A DNA stretch of 64,000 nucleotides from Erythrobacter sp. AP23. GTDB lineage: Bacteria; Pseudomonadota; Alphaproteobacteria; Sphingomonadales; Sphingomonadaceae. Below the pieces are notes generated by a model, which did not search any database, was not told where the DNA came from, and saw nothing but the letters and a program-made list of their open reading frames with translations. Shown here in pieces: positions 26,611-34,877 of the stretch (the first letter of the stretch is position 1; each line of letters starts with the position of its first letter). The stretch lies in the NCBI RefSeq assembly GCF_001542855.1, contig NZ_LNBY01000015.1, forward strand, positions 372,001 to 436,000, written 5' to 3'. A program made the position numbers and the translations under genes.

Positions 26611-27208
26611 CGATCTCGTCGCCGTCGTCGCGCAAGGCGAAGAACTGCATCAGCTGGATCATCAGCTCGCAACGCTGACGCAGATCGGGTGCTTCCAGCA
26701 GTGCCTGTTTCGAAGCGGCGTCGAAGGGGATGATCTGGGCAACGCCGTTAATAAGCGTCTCGTCGTCGAGCTTGGCGACCGACTCCCAATCGACCGAGTA
26801 GCCCTGCATATCGGCGAAACGCCGGGCTTCGAATTCGAAGCCGGCGCGCTCGACGCTCGACAGCGTTTCGTCCTGCGGGTCCTCGATCAGCTCTGCTTCG
26901 ATCTGGCGGAAGCTGGTGGTCACGTCCAGTTCGCGCAGCAAACGGAAGCGCGCCTCGCCATCGAGCACGATGTTATAGCGTCCGTCCTCCAGCGCCTCGA
27001 CATCGCCGATCCGTCCGACGCAGCCGATCTCGTATAACGGCGCCCCCTCCTTCGACTTTTGCGGCTGGATCATGCCGATCAGCCGGTCCTTGGCCAGCGC
27101 ATTGCCGACGAGGTCGCGGTAACGCCGCTCGAAAATATGCAGCGGCAGTTGCAGACCGGGAAACAGGATTGCGCCGGGCAGGGGGAAGATGGGCAGGCGA
27201 GTACTCAA
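26597..27208 (-). CDS. Lon N-terminal-domain protein
   Basis: A 203-residue protein consisting only of the LON substrate-binding domain: RLPIFPLPGAILFPGLQLPLHIFERRYRDLV at the start and later GCVGRI and YNIVLDGEARFRLL. The ATPase and protease parts of Lon are absent. Its role is unknown, perhaps protein binding. I chose TTG 27208 because AGGGGG precedes it and the frame further up (to 27331) runs through the preceding gene. Its ribosome binding site overlaps the end of the CnoX gene, so the pair are co-translated. Confidence 0.88.
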   Translation of the reverse strand: MSTRLPIFPLPGAILFPGLQLPLHIFERRYRDLVGNALAKDRLIGMIQPQKSKEGAPLYEIGCVGRIGDVEALEDGRYNIVLDGEARFRLLRELDVTTSFRQIEAELIEDPQDETLSSVERAGFEFEARRFADMQGYSVDWESVAKLDDETLINGVAQIIPFDAASKQALLEAPDLRQRCELMIQLMQFFALRDDGDEIVTLQ

Positions 27209-27216
27209 GTGGCCCC

Positions 27217-28146
27217 CTATCCGAACAGGATCTTCGACAGGCGTCGGCGGGTCGCGACGACCCAGGGGTCTTCCAGCCCTACCGCTTCGAAGATCTGCAG
27301 CAGCTTGGCCTTGGCCGCACCCTCGTTCCATTCGCGATCGGCTTCGAACATGGACAGCAATTCGTCCGCCGCGATATCGCGCTCGCCCGCGGCAAAGGCA
27401 GCCTCGGCATAGTCGTAGCGCGCCTGCATGTCCCCGCTGCCGGCCTTTTCCTTCAGCGCGGCCAATTCGCCGTCGTCTACTTTACTGCCCGCCAGATCGA
27501 GCGCGCTCTTGGCCTGTTCGATCTGCGGGTCGGTGGCCAGGGCGGGATTGGTTTCGGCAGCCGAAAGCGCGGCTTGCGCCTGCTCGATATGGCCGGCCTG
27601 GACCAGCGCGCGGATAAGGCCCGCATGCGCAGCGGCGTTGTCTGGTGCCATCTGCACGACCTGCCCGAAGACGCCCGCGGCGCGTTCCGCATCGCCTTCG
27701 GCAAGCACTTGCTCGGCCATCGTTACGAATTGCGAGACATCCTGCTGCGGCTGGCCACCTTGCGATTCGTCGCCCGCACCGGGCTGGATCGGCAATTGCG
27801 CGAGAATCTGGTCGAGCGTCTGTTTCATCTGCGATTCGCTGCGCGCACTGGTCAGGTCGGCGACCGGCTGGCCCTGGAACAGCGCATAGATCGTCGGTAT
27901 CGACTGGACCTGGAACTGTGCGGCGATGAATTTTTCCTCGTCGACGTCGATCTTCTTGAGCACCACGCCCTTGTCGGCATATTCGGCGGCGACCTTTTCC
28001 AGCATGGGGGCGATCGCCTTGCAAGGCCCGCACCACTCGGCATGGAAATCGAGGATGACGAGCTTGGTCATCGACGGTTCGACAACTTCGGTCTTGAAGC
28101 GTTCGACCGCTTTCTGTTCATCCATGTTCAGGCCCATGCTCGCCAC
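27217..28146 (-). CDS. cnoX: Thioredoxin-type chaperedoxin CnoX (YbbN)
   Basis: About 309 residues. An N-terminal thioredoxin domain (VILDFHAEWCGPCKAIAPML) is joined to a helical TPR-like part ending in a KAKLLQIFEAVGLEDPWVVATRRRLSKILF motif typical of YbbN/CnoX. CnoX guards proteins against oxidative damage and hands them to GroEL. Both cysteines of W-C-G-P-C are kept, as in the redox-active alphaproteobacterial form and unlike E. coli. GTG 28146 has AAAGGTGG at the right distance; ATG 28137 is an alternative. Confidence 0.9.
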   Translation of the reverse strand: MASMGLNMDEQKAVERFKTEVVEPSMTKLVILDFHAEWCGPCKAIAPMLEKVAAEYADKGVVLKKIDVDEEKFIAAQFQVQSIPTIYALFQGQPVADLTSARSESQMKQTLDQILAQLPIQPGAGDESQGGQPQQDVSQFVTMAEQVLAEGDAERAAGVFGQVVQMAPDNAAAHAGLIRALVQAGHIEQAQAALSAAETNPALATDPQIEQAKSALDLAGSKVDDGELAALKEKAGSGDMQARYDYAEAAFAAGERDIAADELLSMFEADREWNEGAAKAKLLQIFEAVGLEDPWVVATRRRLSKILFG

Positions 28147-28333
28147 GTAGATCCACCTTTCGTTCGAAAAATCTTGCCCGCCCCATGTGGGCATTGTCGC
28201 GCGAATGTGAAGGAGCGTGGGGCCTGCCGCAAGGGTGGCAAAAAATCTGCAAATTCGGCTTGCGAGACTCGCAAGCCGCTGCTAGTTGGCCGCCTCCCCA
28301 CCGGGGCCGTACGGCTTCCGGTAGCGCCAGTGA

Positions 28334-28408
28334 GCGGGCGTAGCTCAGGGGTAGAGCACAACCTTGCCAAGGTTGGGGTCGGGCGTTCGAATCGCCTCGC
28401 CCGCTCCA
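28334..28408 (+). tRNA. tRNA-Gly (anticodon GCC)
   Basis: A 75-base tRNA with the acceptor stem GCGGGCG/CGCCCGC (28334-28340 with 28398-28404), anticodon loop centred on GCC, GTTCGAAT T-loop and an encoded CCA at 28406-28408. It reads glycine codons GGC and GGT. Confidence 0.97.
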
Positions 28409-28617
28409 TTTCCACTCGATAATTATGCGATGAGCCGCAGCTCGGTCTCGGTGTTCGGCAACGCGTTGAGGCTACGGCGCGAAGCACTATGACTGTCGGC
28501 AGACAGGATAGCATATGCCGGCATGCTCCATCATTGCGGTTGACCAGGCTCCCTTGTTGGGTGGCGACGCGGGTAGCATCTCCGGCAAGCCCGGCCGCAA
28601 GAGGGGCAAGGTAGGTG

Positions 28618-29388
28618 TCAGGGGGCGGGTAACCCCTTTTCGAGCATCCGGGCGCCTTTTTCATCCACCGGATAGAACAATTCGATGCGCAGGTCGGTCA
28701 GCGTCAGGTCGAACGCGGTGTTGAACACAGCCTGGACCGACACGAGCTCGAGTTCCCGATCGCCGATCCTGATTCGCGTCGTGAGCGCCGGGGCGAGCGG
28801 TCGGTCGAGGTTTGCGCGCGGCGCGCGCGCTGCCAACTGGCGGGCGATCGCCGCGGTTGCATCGTCGCTGCGCCGCCGCGCTTCGCCACTCACCCGCATG
28901 GCGAGATGGGCCACAGCCTTTTCCCAGTTGACGATTGCTCCCCCAAGGTCGGGATCGGCGGCAATCGCGGCGGCCGGATTGTCGCCAATCCTCAGCCCCA
29001 AATGTGCGAGCAGCCCGCTTCCCGCCTTGTTGGCTCGCACGATCTGCCAGGAAGCATCGAGCGCCCAGGCGGGATAGGGATCGTGTCGCGCGATGAGGCG
29101 CTCCAGCGCATCGAGATACGGGCGAAGCTCTTCGCTGCCGAGCGCGCTCCGCTCGACCACCGGCGCGTAGCCGGCGCTTGTCAGCCAATCGTTTCGTGCA
29201 TGCGGCGGGACCGAAAGAGCATCGGCGAGCTGGCGCACCATGCTCCGGCTCGGTGCGGATTTGCCGGTTTCGAGATATGAGATGTGGCGTGGCGAAACAT
29301 CGGCCGCATCGGCCAGCGCCATCTGGCTGAGACGCCTTCTCTTGCGCCAGCTGCGCAAAAGCTCACCGAACCGGTTTGTCCGCATCAT
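28618..29388 (-). CDS. XRE-type regulator with MmyB-like ligand domain
   Basis: About 256 residues. Residues 5-60 are a helix-turn-helix of the XRE class (LRSWRKRRRLSQMALADAADVS...SYLETGKSAPS). The rest matches the MmyB-like ligand-binding domain (WALDASWQIVRANKAGSGLL). Such regulators often control a neighbouring, divergent enzyme gene, here the thioesterase. ATG 29388 or 29385 are the likely starts, with GGGA upstream; a longer frame to 29457 overlaps the promoter region. Confidence 0.85.
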   Translation of the reverse strand: MMRTNRFGELLRSWRKRRRLSQMALADAADVSPRHISYLETGKSAPSRSMVRQLADALSVPPHARNDWLTSAGYAPVVERSALGSEELRPYLDALERLIARHDPYPAWALDASWQIVRANKAGSGLLAHLGLRIGDNPAAAIAADPDLGGAIVNWEKAVAHLAMRVSGEARRRSDDATAAIARQLAARAPRANLDRPLAPALTTRIRIGDRELELVSVQAVFNTAFDLTLTDLRIELFYPVDEKGARMLEKGLPAP

Positions 29389-29427
29389 TTTCCCATTTGC
29401 TGCCATCGCCTCGGCGGCAAGATTATC

Positions 29428-29444
29428 ATAACCTCGAACGTTAT
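29428..29444. promoter_or_regulatory. Candidate operator between regulator and thioesterase
   Basis: ATAAC-CTCGAAC-GTTAT is a perfect inverted repeat of five-base arms in the AT-rich gap between divergent genes at 29388 and 29505. It is the only clear dyad in that gap. Binding by the XRE/MmyB-type regulator is an inference. Confidence 0.4.
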
Positions 29445-29504
29445 TGCTTTGACGCAATCGAACGGGTCTCGTGGCGCATTATCCGATCCCGGAGGACAAC
29501 CGCC

Positions 29505-29891
29505 ATGACCGACTTCGCAAAATCCATGCCGCTCGCCGAACTCCTCGGCATCGAGATTGCGGTGGCGTCGAGCGAGCAGGTCACGGGAAACATCGAAGTG
29601 CGCCCCGATCTGTGCACCGCGGGCGAGACGGTGCATGGCGGGACGCTCATGGCGTTCGCCGATTCCCTCGGCGCCATCGGCGCCTATCTCGCGCTGCCCG
29701 AGGGCGCGAATGGAACGACAACCATCGAGAGCAAAACGAGCTTCGTCGGACGCGCCGTGCCTGGAGACCGGTTGACCGGCGACGCGCGTCCCATTTCGAT
29801 CGGAAAGAGAATCTCGGTATGGCAAACCCGGATCGAAACGGGCGACCATCGTCTCATTGCCCTGGTAACACAGACTCAGCTCGTCTTGTGA
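29505..29891 (+). CDS. PaaI-type hotdog thioesterase
   Basis: A 128-residue single hotdog domain. The stretch TAGETVHGGTLMAFADSLGAIGAYLALP holds the HGG and Asp pattern of the PaaI group of acyl-CoA thioesterases, and ESKTSFVGRAVPGDRL is the second conserved part. GGAGG lies ten bases before the ATG. Its position opposite the MmyB-like regulator suggests control by it, perhaps with an acyl-CoA-derived ligand. Confidence 0.88.
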   Translation: MTDFAKSMPLAELLGIEIAVASSEQVTGNIEVRPDLCTAGETVHGGTLMAFADSLGAIGAYLALPEGANGTTTIESKTSFVGRAVPGDRLTGDARPISIGKRISVWQTRIETGDHRLIALVTQTQLVL

Positions 29892-29972
29892 CTCAGGACG
29901 CCGGGACAAAAGCTGACGTCTTTTGGCCACAGCCTGAAATGATCTACGTTAACACCATCGCTGAAAGGGACG

Positions 29973-30281
29973 ATGACCATGATGAAGGCTTCCAACCCGG
30001 ATGGCGCAGGCCACGATCCCATTGGATCGGTCGGGACGCCGCTTGCCGATAGCGAGCGGGCAATGGCCTCACGCACCGAGATCGCGGACTGCGGGCTCGT
30101 GCTCGCCGCCAAGGATCGTCGCGAAACGGCGCCTATAGCTTTGAACGAGGGTGCCGAAGCAGCGAGCGGTTCGGCGGTGCCGTATCTCCCAACTCATGTC
30201 GAAGGGGGCGAGCATGTCGCGAAAATCGAGTTGAGCGAAGGCAGTCGCATCGCGCACCATCCGTCAATCGATTGCCCATGA
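29973..30281 (+). CDS. Possible small protein coupled to the methyltransferase
   Basis: A possible 102-residue soluble protein, low in hydrophobic residues, without known motifs. In favour: GAAAGGGA stands just before ATG 29973 (and at good distance for ATG 29979), third codon positions are GC-rich, and the TGA overlaps the methyltransferase ATG in the ATGA manner. Against: composition is unremarkable and no homologue is recognised. The rest of 29892-30277 shows nothing. Confidence 0.4.
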   Translation: MTMMKASNPDGAGHDPIGSVGTPLADSERAMASRTEIADCGLVLAAKDRRETAPIALNEGAEAASGSAVPYLPTHVEGGEHVAKIELSEGSRIAHHPSIDCP

Positions 30282-30886
30282 CTTCCATTTCCCATCACCG
30301 CCCCGGCAATTCCGATCCATCCTTTGGTTATGACGCGGTCGCCGACGCCTATTGCGCTGCCCGCTCTTCCATCGGGCGCGAGGTGGTCGAGACCTGGGCC
30401 GCGCAGCTTCCCGAGGGCGGCGCGGTTCTCGACGTCGGCGCCGGATCGGGCGATCCGATGACGCCCGTTCTTCTGGAAGCGGGTCTCGATGTCTTTGCGA
30501 TCGATGCATCGCCTCGTCTTGTCGCACTCTACCGCGAGCGTTTCCCAGAAGCGCGGATCGCCTGCGAACCGGCGGAAGCGAGCCCCTTTTTCGCGCGCAC
30601 TTTCGACGGAGTGCTGGCGATCGGTCTCGTCTTTCTCCTGCCCGAAGCGAGGCAGCGCGTAGTGCTCGCGAAGATGGCAAGGGCGCTCAATTCCGGGGGG
30701 AGCCTGCTCTTTTCCGCTCCGCGGCAGATGGTCTCCTGGGACGACGCTCTCACCGGACGGCCTTCGCGCTCGCTTGGCGAAACGGCCTACCGCGCGATCC
30801 TGCGCGATGAAGGGCTCGATGTGGTCGCAACTTCGAGCGATGAGGGCTCGAACCATTATTATCACGCGGTGCGGCCCGCATCTTGA
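30278..30886 (+). CDS. SAM-dependent methyltransferase
   Basis: A 202-residue class I methyltransferase. Motif I is VLDVGAGSGDP near residue 50, followed by VFAIDASPRLVAL (the ribose-binding acid) and FDGVLAIGLVFLL (motif IV region). It closely resembles small-molecule methyltransferases of the methyltransf_11/25 group. Substrate unknown. Confidence 0.85.
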   Translation: MTSISHHRPGNSDPSFGYDAVADAYCAARSSIGREVVETWAAQLPEGGAVLDVGAGSGDPMTPVLLEAGLDVFAIDASPRLVALYRERFPEARIACEPAEASPFFARTFDGVLAIGLVFLLPEARQRVVLAKMARALNSGGSLLFSAPRQMVSWDDALTGRPSRSLGETAYRAILRDEGLDVVATSSDEGSNHYYHAVRPAS

Positions 30887-31070
30887 CTGGACAAGCAGGC
30901 CGCGTAGCGGATCGCGCTTTGCCGATCTCCCATTTCCGGTTTTCTGCGCGCAGCGCGGGCGACCTCCCCCAACGGCGTCCAGACCGAGCACCGAGATAAG
31001 GCCCCAGCGAAGTGTCTTACGGCGATGCCGATATGGCCGATACCCGCCTCGATCGGCTATGAGGGCATCC

Positions 31071-31643
31071 ATGCCATTCGATCTGCTTCGCATCGATGAC
31101 CGACTTTCTCATGGCCTGAGGCATTGGCGGCGCACAGTCGGCGTGAAGCAAGAGAGCCTCGCGCATGATATCGGTGTCTCTCAGGCGACGATCTCGCGGC
31201 TGGAGAGCGGTCAAGCGCTCCCCGGCGAGCGCGATCTGCACCAATTGCTGGCGCGCATTTCGGCGAGCCCGTCGGCGCCGTCCGACAGGCAGCTCATTCG
31301 ATTCGTCCGGCAATCGGCCGAGCCGCTCCACCTCGTCTGCGATCTCACCCATCGTTTGCTCGCCGCTTCACCGTCCCGGGCTTCGGAATGGGCCATCGCG
31401 CCCGAGCGGCTCAACGGCCGATCATTGTGGCGATACGCGTCGCCTGACATCGTCGAGGCCGAATGTGGGCTGGGCGCGATCGGATGGCACGAGCGCACCT
31501 CGCTCGAGACACGATTTGTCACCGCTTCCTTCGAATGTTCCGCTATATCCATAAGAAAGAGCGTCGTGCACTGGGTCAGGATTCCGCTGGCAAACGGGAC
31601 GTTTGCCCGCCTCGTTCGAACCGGCAATGCCGGCACTGAATAA
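31071..31643 (+). CDS. XRE-type HTH regulator
   Basis: A 190-residue regulator. Residues about 10-65 form a Cro/C1-type helix-turn-helix (WRRTVGVKQESLAHDIGVSQATISRLESGQALP). The C-terminal 120 residues have no recognised domain but repeat a W-x-R/I rhythm seen in PAS-like sensor folds. GAGGG lies five bases before ATG 31071; ATG 31059 is an alternative. Target genes unknown. Confidence 0.78.
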   Translation: MPFDLLRIDDRLSHGLRHWRRTVGVKQESLAHDIGVSQATISRLESGQALPGERDLHQLLARISASPSAPSDRQLIRFVRQSAEPLHLVCDLTHRLLAASPSRASEWAIAPERLNGRSLWRYASPDIVEAECGLGAIGWHERTSLETRFVTASFECSAISIRKSVVHWVRIPLANGTFARLVRTGNAGTE

Positions 31644-31693
31644 AATATTCGCCCGATTGAGATCGGACACGGCGCGCGGGTAAGCGTTGACCC

Positions 31694-32302
31694 ATGTCCA
31701 ACGACCACGTTTCCCCCGGCTCTCCGCCCCATGAGGAGGGGCGCATGCATGCCCTCCTCGCCTTCCTTCAGAGTGCGGAACGGCTCAAGGACACCTTGCG
31801 ATCGGGGCGAACCGCAATGGGCCGACCGGAAAGCACTGCCGAACACACCTGGCGGCTCTGCCTTCTGGCGATGCTGCTCGAACGCGATCTGCCGGGCGTC
31901 GACCATCACCGTCTGCTGAAAATCTGCATGCTCCATGACCTTGGGGAGGCGATTTCCGGCGACGTGCCTGCTCCCGCGCAGGGCGCAGATGATGGACGGC
32001 ATGCGCGGGAGCGTGACGGTTTCGAGGAGCTGTGCTCCGAGCTTCCGCGCGACCTGCACGAGGAGTTCCTCGAGCTATACGATGACTATGCGCAGGGCCG
32101 TTCGATCGAGGCGCAGTTCGCCAAGGGCCTGGATAAGCTCGAGACCATGCTCCAGCACGTCGCGGGCAAGAACACGCCGGGTTTCGATTATGCCTTCAAC
32201 CTGGGTTACGGAATCGAGGCGACTTCGCGCCATCCCCTGCTCGTACGATTGCGGCGCATCGTCGATGAAGAGACCAGGATCAGCATGACGGGACCGACCT
32301 GA
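31694..32302 (+). CDS. HD-domain phosphohydrolase, YfbR-like
   Basis: A 202-residue HD-domain protein. The metal ligands are in ESTAEHTWR (His), ICMLHDLGEAISGD (His-Asp) and FAKGLDKLE (Asp), the arrangement of 5'-deoxynucleotidases such as YfbR and of eukaryotic HDDC2. It probably removes phosphate from dNMPs, but phosphatase specificity is inferred from motif order only. Confidence 0.85.
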   Translation: MSNDHVSPGSPPHEEGRMHALLAFLQSAERLKDTLRSGRTAMGRPESTAEHTWRLCLLAMLLERDLPGVDHHRLLKICMLHDLGEAISGDVPAPAQGADDGRHARERDGFEELCSELPRDLHEEFLELYDDYAQGRSIEAQFAKGLDKLETMLQHVAGKNTPGFDYAFNLGYGIEATSRHPLLVRLRRIVDEETRISMTGPT

Positions 32303-32456
32303 TCCTTGCGCCGATCTGGGCCGCCAGGCCGAGGCAATCCCGCGAGAGGCCGCCGGGCTGTCGGTGCACGAGATGGTCCCACCGGCATGCGAAACATTGG
32401 CCGGGCTAGTTCGCAGAACCCGGTTCGCGCGTTGCGCGCGCACCGCGGGTGAGATG

Positions 32457-32720
32457 TCAATCGATCAGGGGCAGGTCGCGCGAGATCGAGACGGCTTCGA
32501 CCGCAGGATCGTGTTCGAGCCGCTCAAGCACCGAGCGATCGACCTCGGCGGAATAGATCTGCCTACCGAAGCGTGCACGGCATGCCGTATAATCGGGGAC
32601 CGATGCATCCTTGGCGAGCTTGATCAGTACCAGAAACCGCTCGCGGCGCGCAGGATCGGCGGCTTCGCGCAAGGCGGGAAACCCCTCGATCTTTTTCAGC
32701 GATGACAAATCTATGGGCAT
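32457..32720 (-). CDS. Small protein resembling a subtilisin propeptide (I9-like)
   Basis: An 87-residue protein with GGAG nine bases before its ATG. Its order of elements, strand FLVLIKLA, helix, strand GRQIYSAEV, helix SVLERLEHDP and strand VEAVSISRDLPLI, is that of inhibitor-I9 domains and of the subtilase propeptide encoded just upstream (residues about 126-192 there). It follows the subtilase gene by 84 bases on the same strand. As a separate I9-like protein it could inhibit or help fold that protease. The similarity is at pattern level only, so function is inferred. Confidence 0.6.
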   Translation of the reverse strand: MPIDLSSLKKIEGFPALREAADPARRERFLVLIKLAKDASVPDYTACRARFGRQIYSAEVDRSVLERLEHDPAVEAVSISRDLPLID

Positions 32721-32804
32721 GAACGGCGCTCCAGGGCTTTATCGAATATAGCAATCGCTACGCCGGTCTTCAATTCGCGAGGGTGCAGCCGCGTCAAGAC
32801 CGTA

Positions 32805-34835
32805 TCAGATGTGCGCGCGTCCGAAGCCGCGGCGCGGATGCCAAGTGCCCTTCCTGCCTTTGGGCGGGTCGCGACGTGCTCGGCGGATCAATTCGTCGCG
32901 CAGCTCGTCGATCGACAGGTCCTGCCCGCGCCGCGCCGCATCGGCGTAAAGCAGTGCAATCAGGCCGCTCACCGCCGGCGCCGCCATGCTGGTTCCGGAT
33001 TTGCGCGTCACGCCCCCGGTCGTGCGCGAACGCGCCGCAAACACATTCTGGCCCGGGGCCGAGACTTCCGGTTTCTCGCGCCCGTCGCGCGTCGGCCCGG
33101 TACTCGAATAGGTGTAGATGGGTAAGCTCGCTTTGTGCCCGTCGAAGGCGCCGACCACGATCGCCTTGCGCGACGTCGAGATCGAACCCAACGTATGGCT
33201 CTCGACCGGCTGCGTGAAATAGGATTGCGCGTAGTCGTCGCGTTCGATCCAGGCATGAAAATCGGTGTCCTGCGATGTCATGTTGGTGAGCCGAACGGTC
33301 CACTCGCCTTCCATCACGTTTTCTGCCACCCAGATGCCGATCGCATTATCGCCATTGGTGCGATTGCCGACAATGCTCGCAATGAAGATGATAACTTCGT
33401 GATCGCCCAGCGGGAGGCTGGATCCCGGTCGAACGGGGCCGAAGCGTGTCCCGTCCGGCGCAATGAGTTCGACCTCGAGGCGACGATCGCCATCGTACCA
33501 AAGCTCGAATTCGCCGCCCCATTCCCCCGGATGGCTCCAGCCGATATCGAGGCTGCCCGATGCCGTCGCCCGGCCGCTCGTGTGCGTCCCGTCGCCATGC
33601 GAATTGCCTGCCGCGATCACGATCGCGCGATTGGAATCGCCTTCGACGAGCGCATCGATACCCTGTTCGACCAGCGATGAGCCGTCATGCGGGCCGCCAT
33701 TGGTCCCCAGGCTGAGATTGACGACGCATGGCCTGTCCCCCGCTTCATCGAAGATGTAGCGCACCGCTTCCAGAAGCTGCACCGAATCGCCGAAGTGCTG
33801 GTTCACGACACCCGGCCCCATCCGCGAAATGTCGGATGCTGCGATATCGACGAAGATCAGGGTCGCTTCCGGCGCAATTCCTGCCTGACCCGAACCCGTG
33901 CCATTACCGCCGGCAATGTCCATCACATGCGTCCCGTGCGTGCCGGTTCGTAAGGGCGAATCGGGTTCCGGGCCGTAGCCGAGCGCGTCGTAAGGATCGC
34001 TGGCCGACAAGGCAGCATCGATCTGAGCGGCGCTGTAGCGCCTGCCATAGCCCATCGGGCTGTCGATTGACGCGATTCCAAGCTGGTCCCAGATCGACTC
34101 CAGCCGGCTCGATCCATCGGCGCGCATGAAATTGCGATGCGCGAAATCGCAGCCGTAATCGACAATGCCGATGACGACCCCGTCGCCGCCCTGCGGGTCG
34201 AAGCCCTCCGGGAAGGAGGCCGGATCCGCACCTGTTTGCTCCACGCTCGCGCCCAGCGTCGGATGGACCGGCTGCGCCGCGCGAAGATCGAGAATATCAG
34301 TTTCTGCCGCCAGGGCTTCGACCCGGTCGATAGGAATCCTTCCGGTGACCAGAAAGCCTCGGCCTTTGGCCTTGCCCAGCTGCGCCCCCGCCATGACATC
34401 GGGGTGTTCGCGCCAGGCTTTGAGTGTTCGCACATGCGCGATCACGCTCACTTCATCGGCTTCGGTCGAGGCCGTTGCAAATCCGCGCATGCCCGAGCGG
34501 CGATTGGCGAGGGCGAGCTGCAGGCGCGGATCGAGGTCGGCATTTCCCGACACTGCGAGTTCGCGCAGCGCTCGCGCGCCGAGCGCGCGCGAATTGGACA
34601 CCTGCGTTGCCAGGCGCGGGCGCGCTGTGCCCAGTATGCCCGCCTCGGTCAGCATTATCGCGGCGTCATCCAAAACCGATTCCGGAAATCGGCCGACCTG
34701 CCCGGAGATGACCGATGGGAGTCTTTGGCCGGCGACCGCGCGTGCGAGCAAGGAGGCGAGACTCGGCAGCCGGTGGCGGACCGCGTCGCCTTCGCGCCGT
34801 GGCGACGGCTTTTCCTTGTCTGTTTCCTCGCCCAT
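32805..34835 (-). CDS. Subtilase (S8) with inserted beta domain
   Basis: A 676-residue serine protease without signal peptide or membrane helix. Residues 1-125 are helical and unknown; 126-192 look like an I9 propeptide; the catalytic domain has Asp226 (IVDYGCDFAH), His300 (THGTHVMD), oxyanion Asn411 (IAAGNSHGD) and Ser616 (SGTSMAAP). Between Asn and Ser, residues about 428-535 form a beta-rich insert with GEWTVRLTN, like the P-domain/jelly-roll of convertases or clostridial Csp proteases. The set is complete, so activity is likely. It is third in a four-gene unit with a lipoprotein and a membrane protein. Confidence 0.9.
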   Translation of the reverse strand: MGEETDKEKPSPRREGDAVRHRLPSLASLLARAVAGQRLPSVISGQVGRFPESVLDDAAIMLTEAGILGTARPRLATQVSNSRALGARALRELAVSGNADLDPRLQLALANRRSGMRGFATASTEADEVSVIAHVRTLKAWREHPDVMAGAQLGKAKGRGFLVTGRIPIDRVEALAAETDILDLRAAQPVHPTLGASVEQTGADPASFPEGFDPQGGDGVVIGIVDYGCDFAHRNFMRADGSSRLESIWDQLGIASIDSPMGYGRRYSAAQIDAALSASDPYDALGYGPEPDSPLRTGTHGTHVMDIAGGNGTGSGQAGIAPEATLIFVDIAASDISRMGPGVVNQHFGDSVQLLEAVRYIFDEAGDRPCVVNLSLGTNGGPHDGSSLVEQGIDALVEGDSNRAIVIAAGNSHGDGTHTSGRATASGSLDIGWSHPGEWGGEFELWYDGDRRLEVELIAPDGTRFGPVRPGSSLPLGDHEVIIFIASIVGNRTNGDNAIGIWVAENVMEGEWTVRLTNMTSQDTDFHAWIERDDYAQSYFTQPVESHTLGSISTSRKAIVVGAFDGHKASLPIYTYSSTGPTRDGREKPEVSAPGQNVFAARSRTTGGVTRKSGTSMAAPAVSGLIALLYADAARRGQDLSIDELRDELIRRARRDPPKGRKGTWHPRRGFGRAHI

Positions 34836-34877
34836 GCCTTTCTCCCTTCTGGTTAGGACAGACCGCCCGGGCGGTCT

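Noticed and set aside
32418-32450. Nested inverted repeat with ACCCG/CGGGT arms between the HD gene and the small I9-like gene
   Set aside because: It could be a shared terminator, but the stem is broken and no T-run follows; chance pairing in GC-rich DNA explains it as well.
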